Source of the DNA: an uncultured Succinivibrio sp.
GTDB taxonomy: Bacteria; Pseudomonadota; Gammaproteobacteria; Enterobacterales; Succinivibrionaceae
Reading direction: 5' to 3'
Length of the DNA stretch: 5,583 nucleotides
NCBI GenBank assembly: GCA_902772715.1
Contig: CACYBT010000370.1
Coordinates: 1 to 5,583, forward strand
Shown here: positions 1-5,583 of the stretch, in pieces
How positions within the stretch are numbered: position 1 is the stretch's first letter
How the letters are laid out: the number at the start of each line of letters is the position of its first letter
Translations under genes and position numbers: made by a program
Notes under the pieces: generated by a model
Told to the model about the DNA's origin: nothing
The model's database searches: none
What the model saw: the letters and a program-made list of their open reading frames with translations, nothing else

Positions 1-1
1 C

Positions 2-112
2 GCAAAATTTATCGGAAAACGCTATAAAAAAGTCTATGGCATCGGTATTGGTTTTGCCAAAAAATCCTGTGAGATTATCTCCCTGGGTAATCTTGCAGAC
101 AAGGAACATTAA
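2..112 (+). CDS. C-terminal end of a probable DUF1703-type AAA-ATPase / PD-(D/E)XK nuclease-like protein (5' end outside window)
   Basis: Reading from base 2 gives 36 residues and a TAA stop; the other frames close early, and the start lies upstream of the window. The visible end has a basic stretch followed by the strand KKVYGIGIGFAKKSCEII. That pattern (a basic turn, a hydrophobic strand ending in GI.F, then K-rich residues and another strand) resembles the end of the C-terminal PD-(D/E)XK domain (DUF1703) of the AAA-ATPase-like family, which is much expanded in gut and rumen anaerobes. None of the catalytic or Walker motifs are in view, so the call rests on the tail alone. The physiological role of this family is poorly known. 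No terminator with a U-tract follows directly; the next one able to stop its transcription is the stem-loop at 279-312. Confidence 0.5.
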   Translation, partial: AKFIGKRYKKVYGIGIGFAKKSCEIISLGNLADKEH

Positions 113-128
113 CAAAAGTCCCATTGCA

Positions 129-148
129 TTATGTTTTGCTCAACATAA
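129..148. other. Short inverted repeat in the intergenic region
   Basis: TTATGTT (129-135) and AACATAA (142-148) are exact inverted repeats around a 6-base centre, 17 bases after the stop of the upstream gene. As RNA this is a 7-bp, mostly A-U stem. Neither strand has a T-run after it, so it is not a convincing intrinsic terminator. It could be an mRNA 3'-end structure or a protein-binding site, or a chance repeat in AT-rich DNA. Confidence 0.25.
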
Positions 149-242
149 GAAGAAAATAGCCATTAATTTTGAGTAAAATTGTTTAATTCTCTTAAAAGAC
201 CGTGAATAGTAACAATTATCATGAAATAAATATAATAAAAAT

Positions 243-271
243 TTTAAAAAGAATTATTTTTGGTATATAAT
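243..271 (+). promoter_or_regulatory. Probable sigma70-type promoter of rplY
   Basis: A perfect -10 TATAAT (266-271) lies 17 bases after a -35-like TTTAAA (243-248, four of six consensus bases). This predicts a start near 278 and a leader of about 64 bases. The DNA just upstream, about 218-240, is almost entirely A/T, as expected of an UP element on a ribosomal-protein promoter; that part is inference. It is the best promoter match in the 113-341 gap. Confidence 0.6.
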
Positions 272-278
272 CACATTC

Positions 279-312
279 GCTGTTTTATGGTCGCATTTAA
301 CAGCCTTTTTTT
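279..312 (+). terminator. Terminator-like stem-loop at the 5' end of the rplY leader
   Basis: GCTGTT (279-284) pairs with AACAGC (299-304). Inside, two T/T mismatches separate this from a second short helix, ATG (287-289) with CAT (294-296), capped by GTCG. One base later comes a run of seven T (306-312). Shape and U-tract fit an intrinsic terminator. It could stop read-through from the upstream gene. Because the predicted rplY start is at about 278, it would also lie at the extreme 5' end of the rplY transcript, where it could act as an attenuator or a stabilising 5' hairpin. Confidence 0.5.
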
Positions 313-341
313 AGTTTTTAAATATTATTGGAATAGTAAAA

Positions 342-626
342 ATGGCAATTACATTAGATGCTACTTCACGTAAGGATTTAGGGAGAGGTGCGAGCCGCCG
401 CCTACGTCGTGAGTTTTTAATCCCTGCAATTATCATTGGACAGGGTAAGGATGCAGTTTCAATTACTCTTGATGAGAAGAAACTGATTAACGCTACTTTA
501 AAAGATGAGTTCTTCAAAGAATTAGAACTGAATTTTGAAGGACAGACCATCAAAGTGAAACCAGTGGATATCCAGCGTCATCCTGTTTCTGAGCGTATCA
601 TTCATATTGATTTTCAGCGTATTTAA
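342..626 (+). CDS. rplY: 50S ribosomal protein bL25, short single-domain form
   Basis: This is the large-subunit protein that binds 5S rRNA at loop E in the central protuberance. The 94-residue length equals that of E. coli RplY, and the protein lacks the C-terminal beta domain of the longer CTC/TL5 forms. Conserved blocks are visible: the basic GRGASRRLRR near residues 14-23, PAIIIG at about 28-33, VKPVDIQRHP near 72-81, and the closing HIDFQRI. The N-terminal basic block and the QRHP region belong to the 5S-binding surface in the family. The ATG at 342 matches the usual N-terminus. Its ribosome-binding site is weak (GGAA at 330-333, 8 bases before the ATG). The gene has its own promoter and terminator and so looks monocistronic. 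Autogenous control of rplY has been reported in E. coli, so the structured leader may matter for regulation. Confidence 0.97.
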   Translation: MAITLDATSRKDLGRGASRRLRREFLIPAIIIGQGKDAVSITLDEKKLINATLKDEFFKELELNFEGQTIKVKPVDIQRHPVSERIIHIDFQRI

Positions 627-651
627 TTAATTTTAATCGCTAAAATTATGG

Positions 652-681
652 AGCCATTCTTTTTTTAAGAGTGGCTTTTTT
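652..681 (+). terminator. Intrinsic terminator of rplY
   Basis: AGCCATTCT (652-660) pairs with AGAGTGGCT (668-676) with one G-U wobble, and T661-A667 extends the stem to 10 bp around a loop of five T. Six T (676-681) follow. It begins 26 bases after the rplY stop and fits a strong Rho-independent terminator. Confidence 0.9.
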
Positions 682-733
682 CTTGTTTTAAAAGGCGTTT
701 TTTCGCTGAACTAGTTTTTTTCTAAGGTTAATT

Positions 734-1579
734 ATGACAGACACTCCACTTTTAGGCAAAATGATAGAACTTGAGGTCTTAAACATCACTGAACAGGGAG
801 CCTTTGTAGATGCTAAAGACTATGGGGAACTTTTTATTCCTAAAAGTCAGTTGCCTTTAACCCTCAAAATTGGTGATTTGCTCAGAGTTTTTTTATATAA
901 CGATGGCACACGTATTCTAGCCACTGCCCGTCATCCTTATTTAGAACTTGGCATGCTTGGCAGATTAAGGGTGAATGCCATTGAGAATGGTACCTGCTAT
1001 CTTGATTTGGGGATCCCCAAGGAACTCGTGCTGCCGGTTTCAGAACAGCGGCAGAATATTTGTCTCGGCCAGGAAATTATTGTTTATGTGGCCAAGGATG
1101 ATTATGACCGTCTGTATGCCACACAGAAATATATGCATTATTTTTCTGATCTTGTGGAGCCTCATACCTATAAAAAGGGTGAGGAGGTTACAGTGGTTGC
1201 TATTGGTCATACCCCTTTAGGTTATCGGGTGGTTGTCAATGACAGACATTATGGACTTTTGTACAAGGATGAAGTGCGTACACCTATAAAATTTGGCAAA
1301 AGATTAAAGGGCTATATCAGCAAGGTACGTGATGACAATAAACTTGATGTCACATTAAGTGAGATGGGAGCAAGTGGTATCGAACACGCGGCCTCTGAGC
1401 TTTTAGCCATGCTGAATACTGCAGGGGGATTTTTGCCTTTTAACGATAAATCCGCTCCCGATGAAATAGAAGATTATCTTCATATGTCAAAAGGAAAGTT
1501 TAAAAAAGCCATTGGTAATCTTTACAAGAGACGTCTCATTGAGATTAGCCATGATGGGATAAGACTTCTCAAGAAATAA
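734..1579 (+). CDS. CvfB/YitL-like RNA-binding protein (S1 domains plus C-terminal winged helix)
   Basis: The 281-residue product has the layout of the CvfB/YitL family. There are three S1-like OB-fold segments at about residues 6-67, 73-135 and 146-212; the first includes the typical GAFVDAKDYGELFIP run at residues 22-36. A winged-helix domain follows at about 220-281. Family signatures are GYISKVRDDNKLDVTL at the end of the third S1 segment, GGFLPFNDKS (231-240) and the wing helix MSKGKFKKAIGNLYKRRLI (251-269). Family members bind RNA; CvfB affects virulence-factor expression in Staphylococcus aureus, but the role in gammaproteobacteria is not established. Automatic annotation sometimes names such proteins GntR regulators because of the winged helix; the S1 segments argue for an RNA role. 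The start is supported by TAAGG at 723-727, six bases before the ATG. I see no strong promoter in 682-733; TTGTTT at 683-688 with TGAACT at 707-712 is a weak candidate. Confidence 0.88.
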   Translation: MTDTPLLGKMIELEVLNITEQGAFVDAKDYGELFIPKSQLPLTLKIGDLLRVFLYNDGTRILATARHPYLELGMLGRLRVNAIENGTCYLDLGIPKELVLPVSEQRQNICLGQEIIVYVAKDDYDRLYATQKYMHYFSDLVEPHTYKKGEEVTVVAIGHTPLGYRVVVNDRHYGLLYKDEVRTPIKFGKRLKGYISKVRDDNKLDVTLSEMGASGIEHAASELLAMLNTAGGFLPFNDKSAPDEIEDYLHMSKGKFKKAIGNLYKRRLIEISHDGIRLLKK

Positions 1580-1606
1580 GATACTATGGTTAATCCTTTT
1601 TTGAAG

Positions 1607-1635
1607 TTGGTAATTTTCTTAAAATTTTCTATAAT
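1607..1635 (+). promoter_or_regulatory. Probable sigma70-type promoter of sohB
   Basis: TTGGTA (1607-1612, four of six consensus bases) and a perfect TATAAT (1630-1635) are 17 bases apart. The predicted start is near 1642, giving a leader of about 40 bases before the sohB ATG. The promoter may serve topA as well. The -10 overlaps the inverted repeat at 1634-1650. Confidence 0.6.
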
Positions 1636-1650
1636 TTAAAGACTTTAAAT
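1634..1650. repeat. Perfect 17-bp inverted repeat at the sohB promoter
   Basis: ATTTAAAG and CTTTAAAT flank a single central base. The repeat overlaps the last two bases of the -10 box and covers the predicted transcription start, the position of a typical repressor operator. Seven T (1652-1658) follow, so in RNA reading through from the upstream CvfB-like gene it could instead form a weak A-U stem (7 bp, loop GAC) and act as a feeble terminator. It matches no operator that I recognise. Confidence 0.4.
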
Positions 1651-1680
1651 GTTTTTTTGGGATTATAAAGGGTAAATATA

Positions 1681-2808
1681 ATGCAGTTTTTGTATGATGT
1701 TGGTCTTTTTACATCAAAAACACTGATAGGGGCACTTATTTTTGTAGCCGCAGTTATTTTTATTCTGCTGATGATTAAGGCCATAAAGAGTGATGATGCT
1801 GAGGATGACGGCTCTGATGCACGTTTTAAATTTCAGGATCTTATGGCCGGTGCTCAAAAAAGAGAAAAGAAGATTAAAGATGCTGTTGAAGAATACGACT
1901 GTACTTTAGACGACAAGGAAAAGAAAAAAAAGAAAAAAGAACAGGAAAAGACTCTTAAAGGCGCTGATAAAGAAGAGCGTGCGAAGAGAGCCAAGCGTAT
2001 TAAAGAACTTGAAGATCAAGGGAAATTCTGTCCGAATCGGGTTTTTGTTATTGATTTTGATGGGGATACTAAAGCCTCAGGCTGTAATGATCTGGCCTTA
2101 AAGGTTAATGCCATTTTGGATATTGCCGATGACAAGGATGAAGTTATCCTCAATCTTGATTCACCAGGCGGTGTGGTCAACGGATATGGACTGGCCTCAA
2201 GTACACTTGAGAGAATACGCTCAAAAGGTATTAGATTAACCGTGTGTGTGGATAATGTTGCCGCCTCAGGCGGTTATCTGATGTCTTGTGTGGCTCATAA
2301 GATAGTGGCTGCTCCTTTTGCCTATGTGGGCTCAATAGGGGTGGTGGCAAATATGCCTAATTTCAACAAGGTCTTGAAAAAATACGATGTGGATTATGAA
2401 CAGATAACTGCGGGCAAGTATAAACGTACACTGACCATTTTTGGAGAAAATACAAAAGAAGGAAGAGAAAAGTTCCAAAAGGAGTTGGAGGCCATTCATT
2501 TTCGTTTCAAGGAGCAGGTCTTAAAATACCGTCCGCATCTTGATATGGATCAGATTGCCACAGGAGAATTCTGGCTTGCCAAAGATGCTTTTGAGCTGGG
2601 ATTGGTTGATGAAATAAACACTTTTGATGGATATTTGAAAAATATACTAGAAATTACTAAAGTTTGTGCTATAAAGATCAGCATAGAGCATAAAGAAAAA
2701 AAATCATTGAAATCTTTACTCGAAAGATTATTCTATATGCAGTTTTTTTCAAAGGATCTTAGCAGTAGACTGGAAGAATCTGACAGTGCTTTTAGGTTTA
2801 TTAAATAA
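1681..2808 (+). CDS. sohB: SohB, inner-membrane Ser/Lys protease of the S49 (SppA) family
   Basis: SohB is an S49 peptidase anchored in the inner membrane; in E. coli extra copies suppress degP (htrA) mutants, which points to a role in protein quality control. The 375 residues (E. coli, about 349) comprise a membrane segment at about 14-32, a highly charged Lys/Glu/Asp-rich linker at about 36-115, and the protease domain from about 118 (RVFVIDFDGD). Motifs include LDSPGG (159-164), VAASGGYL with the likely nucleophile Ser196, VGSIGVV (216-222), and AGKYKRTLT with the likely general base Lys248. The 52-residue Ser-Lys spacing equals that of Bacillus SppA. It resembles E. coli SohB along the domain, for example GENTKEGREKFQKEL and GLVDEINT. 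AAAGGG (1667-1672) is the ribosome-binding site, 8 bases before the ATG. The linker contains A8 and A6 runs (1924-1938), including an in-frame A_AAA_AAG heptamer. topA follows after 52 bases with no clear terminator. Confidence 0.95.
   Translation: MQFLYDVGLFTSKTLIGALIFVAAVIFILLMIKAIKSDDAEDDGSDARFKFQDLMAGAQKREKKIKDAVEEYDCTLDDKEKKKKKKEQEKTLKGADKEERAKRAKRIKELEDQGKFCPNRVFVIDFDGDTKASGCNDLALKVNAILDIADDKDEVILNLDSPGGVVNGYGLASSTLERIRSKGIRLTVCVDNVAASGGYLMSCVAHKIVAAPFAYVGSIGVVANMPNFNKVLKKYDVDYEQITAGKYKRTLTIFGENTKEGREKFQKELEAIHFRFKEQVLKYRPHLDMDQIATGEFWLAKDAFELGLVDEINTFDGYLKNILEITKVCAIKISIEHKEKKSLKSLLERLFYMQFFSKDLSSRLEESDSAFRFIK
2667..2675 (+). promoter_or_regulatory. Possible internal promoter for topA (extended -10)
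   Basis: TGCTATAAA (2667-2675) matches an extended -10 element (TGN followed by TATAAA) inside the 3' part of sohB. A start near 2682 would give topA a leader of about 180 bases. No good -35 is present at 2647-2652, which extended -10 promoters can tolerate. topA is known to have several promoters in E. coli, so an internal one is plausible, but single motifs of this size occur by chance in AT-rich coding DNA. Confidence 0.25.
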
Positions 2809-2860
2809 AAAAAAGGGCACAGGGCTATTAGTCCAGCCTTTGAAGAATTTAAGGTAAAAA

Positions 2861-5575
2861 ATGGGCAAATCATTAGTTATTGTAGAGTCTCCATCTAAAG
2901 CCACGATTATCAATCGCTACCTTGGTGATGATTATGTAGTGAAAGCCAGTGTTGGTCATATTCGTGATTTGTCTGCAGAAACCACTAAAAACAAGTCTAC
3001 AGAAAAAAAAGGCACTAAAAAGTCTACTAAGGAAGAGACTTTAGTGCGCAATATGGGAGTTGATCCTAAACACGGCTGGAAGGCAAATTACCAGATTATG
3101 CCGGATAAGGTGAAGGTTGTCAGTGAATTAAGAAAACTTGCCAAGGATGCTGATACCGTATATCTTGCAACCGATCTTGACCGTGAGGGAGAGGCCATTG
3201 CCTGGCACCTTATGGAGGTTCTGGGAGGCAGCAAGGATAAGTACTTAAGGGTTAAATATCCTGAAATTACCAAAAATGCCATAGCCAAGGCTTTTGAAAA
3301 CCCTGGCAAAGTAAATATGGATCTCGTTAATGCCCAGCAGACCAGGCGTTTTTTGGATCGTGTGGTTGGGTTTATGGTGTCGCCGATCCTGTGGAAGAAA
3401 GTAGCGCGGGGACTGTCTGCAGGGCGGGTACAGTCTGTGGCTGTTGAACTAATTGTTGATAGAGAACGTGAGATCAGAGCCTTTATTCCTGAAGAGTACT
3501 GGAATATTGATGCCCTCTTAAAAACTGCAGGTAACGAAGATTTTAAGGCATCACTTAGTACTTTTAAAGGAAAAAAGATTGCTTTGGGCAATAGTAAGGA
3601 TGCAAACGGGTGCGTCAATACCCTAAAGAAACTTGCCTATAGCGTTTTTAGTGTTGAAAAACGCAAGGGAACGCAGCATGCCCAGCCTCCTTTCACAACT
3701 TCTACCTTGCAGCAGGTAGCCTCTGGCCGTCTTGGGTTTTCGGTGCGTAAGACCATGATAGTTGCCCAAAGACTTTATGAGCAGGGACTTATTACCTATA
3801 TGCGTACTGACAGTGTCAATCTGTCGAATGAGGCAATTGCCGCTGCGCGGGATATCATCAGTAAACAGTATGGTGATGCCTATCTTCCACAAAAACCTAA
3901 TTACTATCAGTCTAAGGAATCTGCTCAGGAGGCTCACGAGGCCATAAGACCTTCTCATCCTTATGATGCACTTCCTGCCTCAATAGATGCCGATGGGAAG
4001 AAACTCTATAATCTCATTATGGCTCGCTATCTTGCTTCTCAGATGACGCCTCAGCAGTACGAAACCACCAGTGTGGTCATCAGTGCCGGTGATTACGGTT
4101 TCCGTTTAACTGGCAAGCATATTGTGTTTGATGGTTTTAAAAGAGTGCTGCCTTCAAAAAGCAATGAAGAGGTATTACTGCCAGCCTTAGAGGAAGGACA
4201 GGCACTTACTCTTTTAGATCTCATGCCGTCACAGCATTTTACCCAGCCTACAGCCCGTTTTTCGGAAGCCTCCTTGGTAAAGGAACTTGAAAAGGAAGGG
4301 ATTGGTCGTCCTTCAACCTATGCTTCCATTATTTCCACAATACAGGAACGTGGTTATGTGGCCCTAAAGAACGGACGTTTTTATGCTGAGCGCATGGGGG
4401 AAGTGGTTACCGACAGGCTGCGTTTTAGTTTTAAAGAGCTCATGGACAAGAAATTTACGGCCTCTATGGAGAACTCTTTAGATGAGATTGCCAACGGCAA
4501 ATTAAACTGGATCAAGAGTCTTGATGATTTCTATAATGGCTTTGAAGATGAGGTGGAAAAGGCCAGTTTGACTGCCGATAAAGGCGGTATGCCAGAGAAT
4601 GCACCACTTACTTTGAATGAGATGATGTGTCCACAGTGCGGTAAATATCATATGGCGGTACAGTCCGGTAAAAATGGGCTATTTCTTTCCTGTCTTGGCT
4701 ATTATGATAAGGATGTTAAAACGGCTGAGCGCTGTCACAAAACCATGAATCTTAGAGCACTTGGTCTTGAATCTAAAACCAATGTTAAGATTACAGAAGA
4801 GGATGAGGCTCGGCTTTTAAGAGAGCGGCCACGTTGCAGTAAATGCAATTCGGTGATGGACTCCTATTTGATTGATGAGCACCACAAGCTTCATCTTTGC
4901 TCCACGCCCAACTGTGGGGGATACCTTTTGGAAGAGGGCAATTTTGATAAAGAATTTGAAAAAGGTCCGGAAATACCATGTGACAAGTGCGGATCTACTA
5001 TGGTGCAAAAGGAAGGCCGTTTTGGTAAATACATGGCCTGTACTAATGCCGAGTGTGGTAATACCCGCAAGATCCTAAAAAATGGCGAGGTGGCACCTCC
5101 ACGTGAGGATGCAGTCGATCTTCCTGAACTCTTATGTAAGGCTGAGGGGGCACATTATGTACTACGTGATGGGGCTGCCGGAATATTTCTGGCTGCGCAT
5201 AATTTCCCTAAGGTACGTGAAACCAGACCTCCTAAGGTTAGTGAATTAAAACGTTTCCGTGACAGAATTTCTCCTAAGTTCTACTATTTGTGTGATGCTC
5301 CTGAAAAGGATCCTGAAGGTAACGAGACCGAGGTGCGCTTTAGTAGAAAAACCAAGAAACAGTATGTTATTTCGGTAATGGATGGTAAACCAACCCGCTA
5401 TACTGCTTTTTACAATGAGAATACCGGTAAATGGGAAGAAAATAATACCGTCACACCGCAAAAGAAGACTGCTGCTAGGAAAACGGCTACTGCTAAGAAA
5501 ACGACTACTGCTAGGAAAACAGCTACCAGGAAAACAAATTCAGCCTCTAAAACAGCAAAAGGAAGTAAAAAATAA
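2861..5575 (+). CDS. topA: DNA topoisomerase I (type IA), with a basic repeat tail
   Basis: This enzyme relaxes negative supercoils through a transient 5'-phosphotyrosine break in one strand, opposing gyrase. The 904 residues (E. coli, 865) follow the E. coli order. The Toprim domain has Glu9 in VIVESP and the acidic triad Asp105, Asp107 and Glu109 in ATDLDREGEA. The core has the nucleophile Tyr313 in GLITYMRTDS with Arg315, and His359 in AHEAIRPS. Three intact Cys4 zinc ribbons follow: Cys590/593/611/625, Cys659/662/680/685 and Cys707/710/727/732. Two zinc-less ribbon repeats then occupy about 745-860. A Lys/Thr-rich insertion at 38-63 sits where E. coli TopA also has a basic low-complexity stretch. 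The tail from about 867 to 904 is almost only Lys, Arg, Thr, Ala and Ser, and is extra relative to E. coli. AAGG (2851-2854), six bases before the ATG, supports the start. The gene is probably transcribed partly from the sohB promoter. Confidence 0.98.
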   Translation: MGKSLVIVESPSKATIINRYLGDDYVVKASVGHIRDLSAETTKNKSTEKKGTKKSTKEETLVRNMGVDPKHGWKANYQIMPDKVKVVSELRKLAKDADTVYLATDLDREGEAIAWHLMEVLGGSKDKYLRVKYPEITKNAIAKAFENPGKVNMDLVNAQQTRRFLDRVVGFMVSPILWKKVARGLSAGRVQSVAVELIVDREREIRAFIPEEYWNIDALLKTAGNEDFKASLSTFKGKKIALGNSKDANGCVNTLKKLAYSVFSVEKRKGTQHAQPPFTTSTLQQVASGRLGFSVRKTMIVAQRLYEQGLITYMRTDSVNLSNEAIAAARDIISKQYGDAYLPQKPNYYQSKESAQEAHEAIRPSHPYDALPASIDADGKKLYNLIMARYLASQMTPQQYETTSVVISAGDYGFRLTGKHIVFDGFKRVLPSKSNEEVLLPALEEGQALTLLDLMPSQHFTQPTARFSEASLVKELEKEGIGRPSTYASIISTIQERGYVALKNGRFYAERMGEVVTDRLRFSFKELMDKKFTASMENSLDEIANGKLNWIKSLDDFYNGFEDEVEKASLTADKGGMPENAPLTLNEMMCPQCGKYHMAVQSGKNGLFLSCLGYYDKDVKTAERCHKTMNLRALGLESKTNVKITEEDEARLLRERPRCSKCNSVMDSYLIDEHHKLHLCSTPNCGGYLLEEGNFDKEFEKGPEIPCDKCGSTMVQKEGRFGKYMACTNAECGNTRKILKNGEVAPPREDAVDLPELLCKAEGAHYVLRDGAAGIFLAAHNFPKVRETRPPKVSELKRFRDRISPKFYYLCDAPEKDPEGNETEVRFSRKTKKQYVISVMDGKPTRYTAFYNENTGKWEENNTVTPQKKTAARKTATAKKTTTARKTATRKTNSASKTAKGSKK
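5474..5527 (+). repeat. Three imperfect 18-bp tandem repeats encoding the TopA tail
   Basis: Units begin at 5474, 5492 and 5510. Each reads approximately GCT-A(G/A)G-AAA-AC(G/A)-(G/A)CT-AC(T/C) and encodes Ala-(Arg/Lys)-Lys-Thr-(Ala/Thr)-Thr. A partial fourth unit (AGG-AAA-ACA, 5528-5536) follows. Most differences are synonymous or conservative (Arg/Lys), as expected of an in-frame repeat kept under selection for basic charge. Because 18 is a multiple of three, copy-number change would alter tail length without a frameshift. Confidence 0.75.
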
Positions 5576-5583
5576 TTTTATTC

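Noticed and set aside
231..236. A second TATAAT upstream of rplY as an alternative promoter
   Set aside because: No acceptable -35 is found 16-18 bases upstream, and it lies in an A/T-only tract that is better read as upstream promoter DNA for the -10 at 266-271.
287..373. Small upstream reading frame of 28 codons overlapping the rplY start
   Set aside because: Its ATG lies inside the leader hairpin, with no ribosome-binding site and only about nine bases after the predicted transcript start. The peptide has no recognisable feature.
2821..2840. Hairpin between sohB and topA (AGGGCT with AGCCTT, loop of eight bases) as a terminator
   Set aside because: The stem is six pairs including a G-U, and only three T follow it, so there is no U-tract. 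Read on the minus strand it is followed by a T-run after several unpaired bases, but no minus-strand gene ends there.
3003..3010. A8 run with an in-phase A AAA AAA heptamer in topA as a frameshift or phase-variation site
   Set aside because: A -1 shift stops at once at 3016-3018 and would abolish an essential enzyme. I see no stimulatory element, and the run lies in a Lys/Thr-rich insertion where A-rich codons are expected.
3088..3618. Long open frame of 176 codons on the minus strand within topA
   Set aside because: It lies wholly opposite the Toprim and core coding sequence, has no recognisable domain or ribosome-binding site, and is explained by the codon composition of topA. The same applies to 311-553 and 3623-3958 on the minus strand.

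Overview
This window is an ordinary chromosomal housekeeping segment of an AT-rich gammaproteobacterium. The proteins recognised by memory (bL25, SohB, TopA) align closely with the E. coli versions, including a single-domain 94-residue bL25 and a TopA with three Cys4 zinc ribbons. The low GC content, the tail of a probable DUF1703-type ATPase/nuclease and the sohB-topA neighbourhood would fit Succinivibrionaceae or related Aeromonadales. That placement is inference.

Layout, all on the + strand: (1) 2-112, the last 36 codons of a gene, probably an AAA-ATPase/PD-(D/E)XK (DUF1703-like) protein. (2) 113-341, an AT-rich intergenic region with a small inverted repeat and a good sigma70-type promoter, followed at once by a terminator-like stem-loop. 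(3) 342-626, rplY (bL25), closed by a strong intrinsic terminator at 652-681. (4) 734-1579, a CvfB/YitL-like protein with S1 domains and a winged helix. (5) A clear promoter whose -10 overlaps a perfect 17-bp inverted repeat, then sohB at 1681-2808 (inner-membrane Ser/Lys protease). (6) After a 52-base gap, topA at 2861-5575 (topoisomerase I) with a Lys/Thr/Ala-rich tail encoded by 18-bp repeats. The window ends 8 bases after the topA stop.

Functionally the genes are a ribosomal 5S-binding protein, a probable RNA-binding regulator, a membrane protease and the main relaxing topoisomerase. They do not form a single pathway. sohB and topA are probably partly co-transcribed, as no terminator separates them; sohB also lies close to topA in E. 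coli. I see no mobile element, CRISPR array, tRNA, rRNA or defence cassette, and no sign of an undescribed multi-gene system. The points worth a second look are regulatory or local: the rplY leader hairpin, the palindrome on the sohB promoter, an in-frame A_AAA_AAG slippery heptamer in sohB, a possible internal topA promoter, and the repeat-encoded basic tail of TopA.
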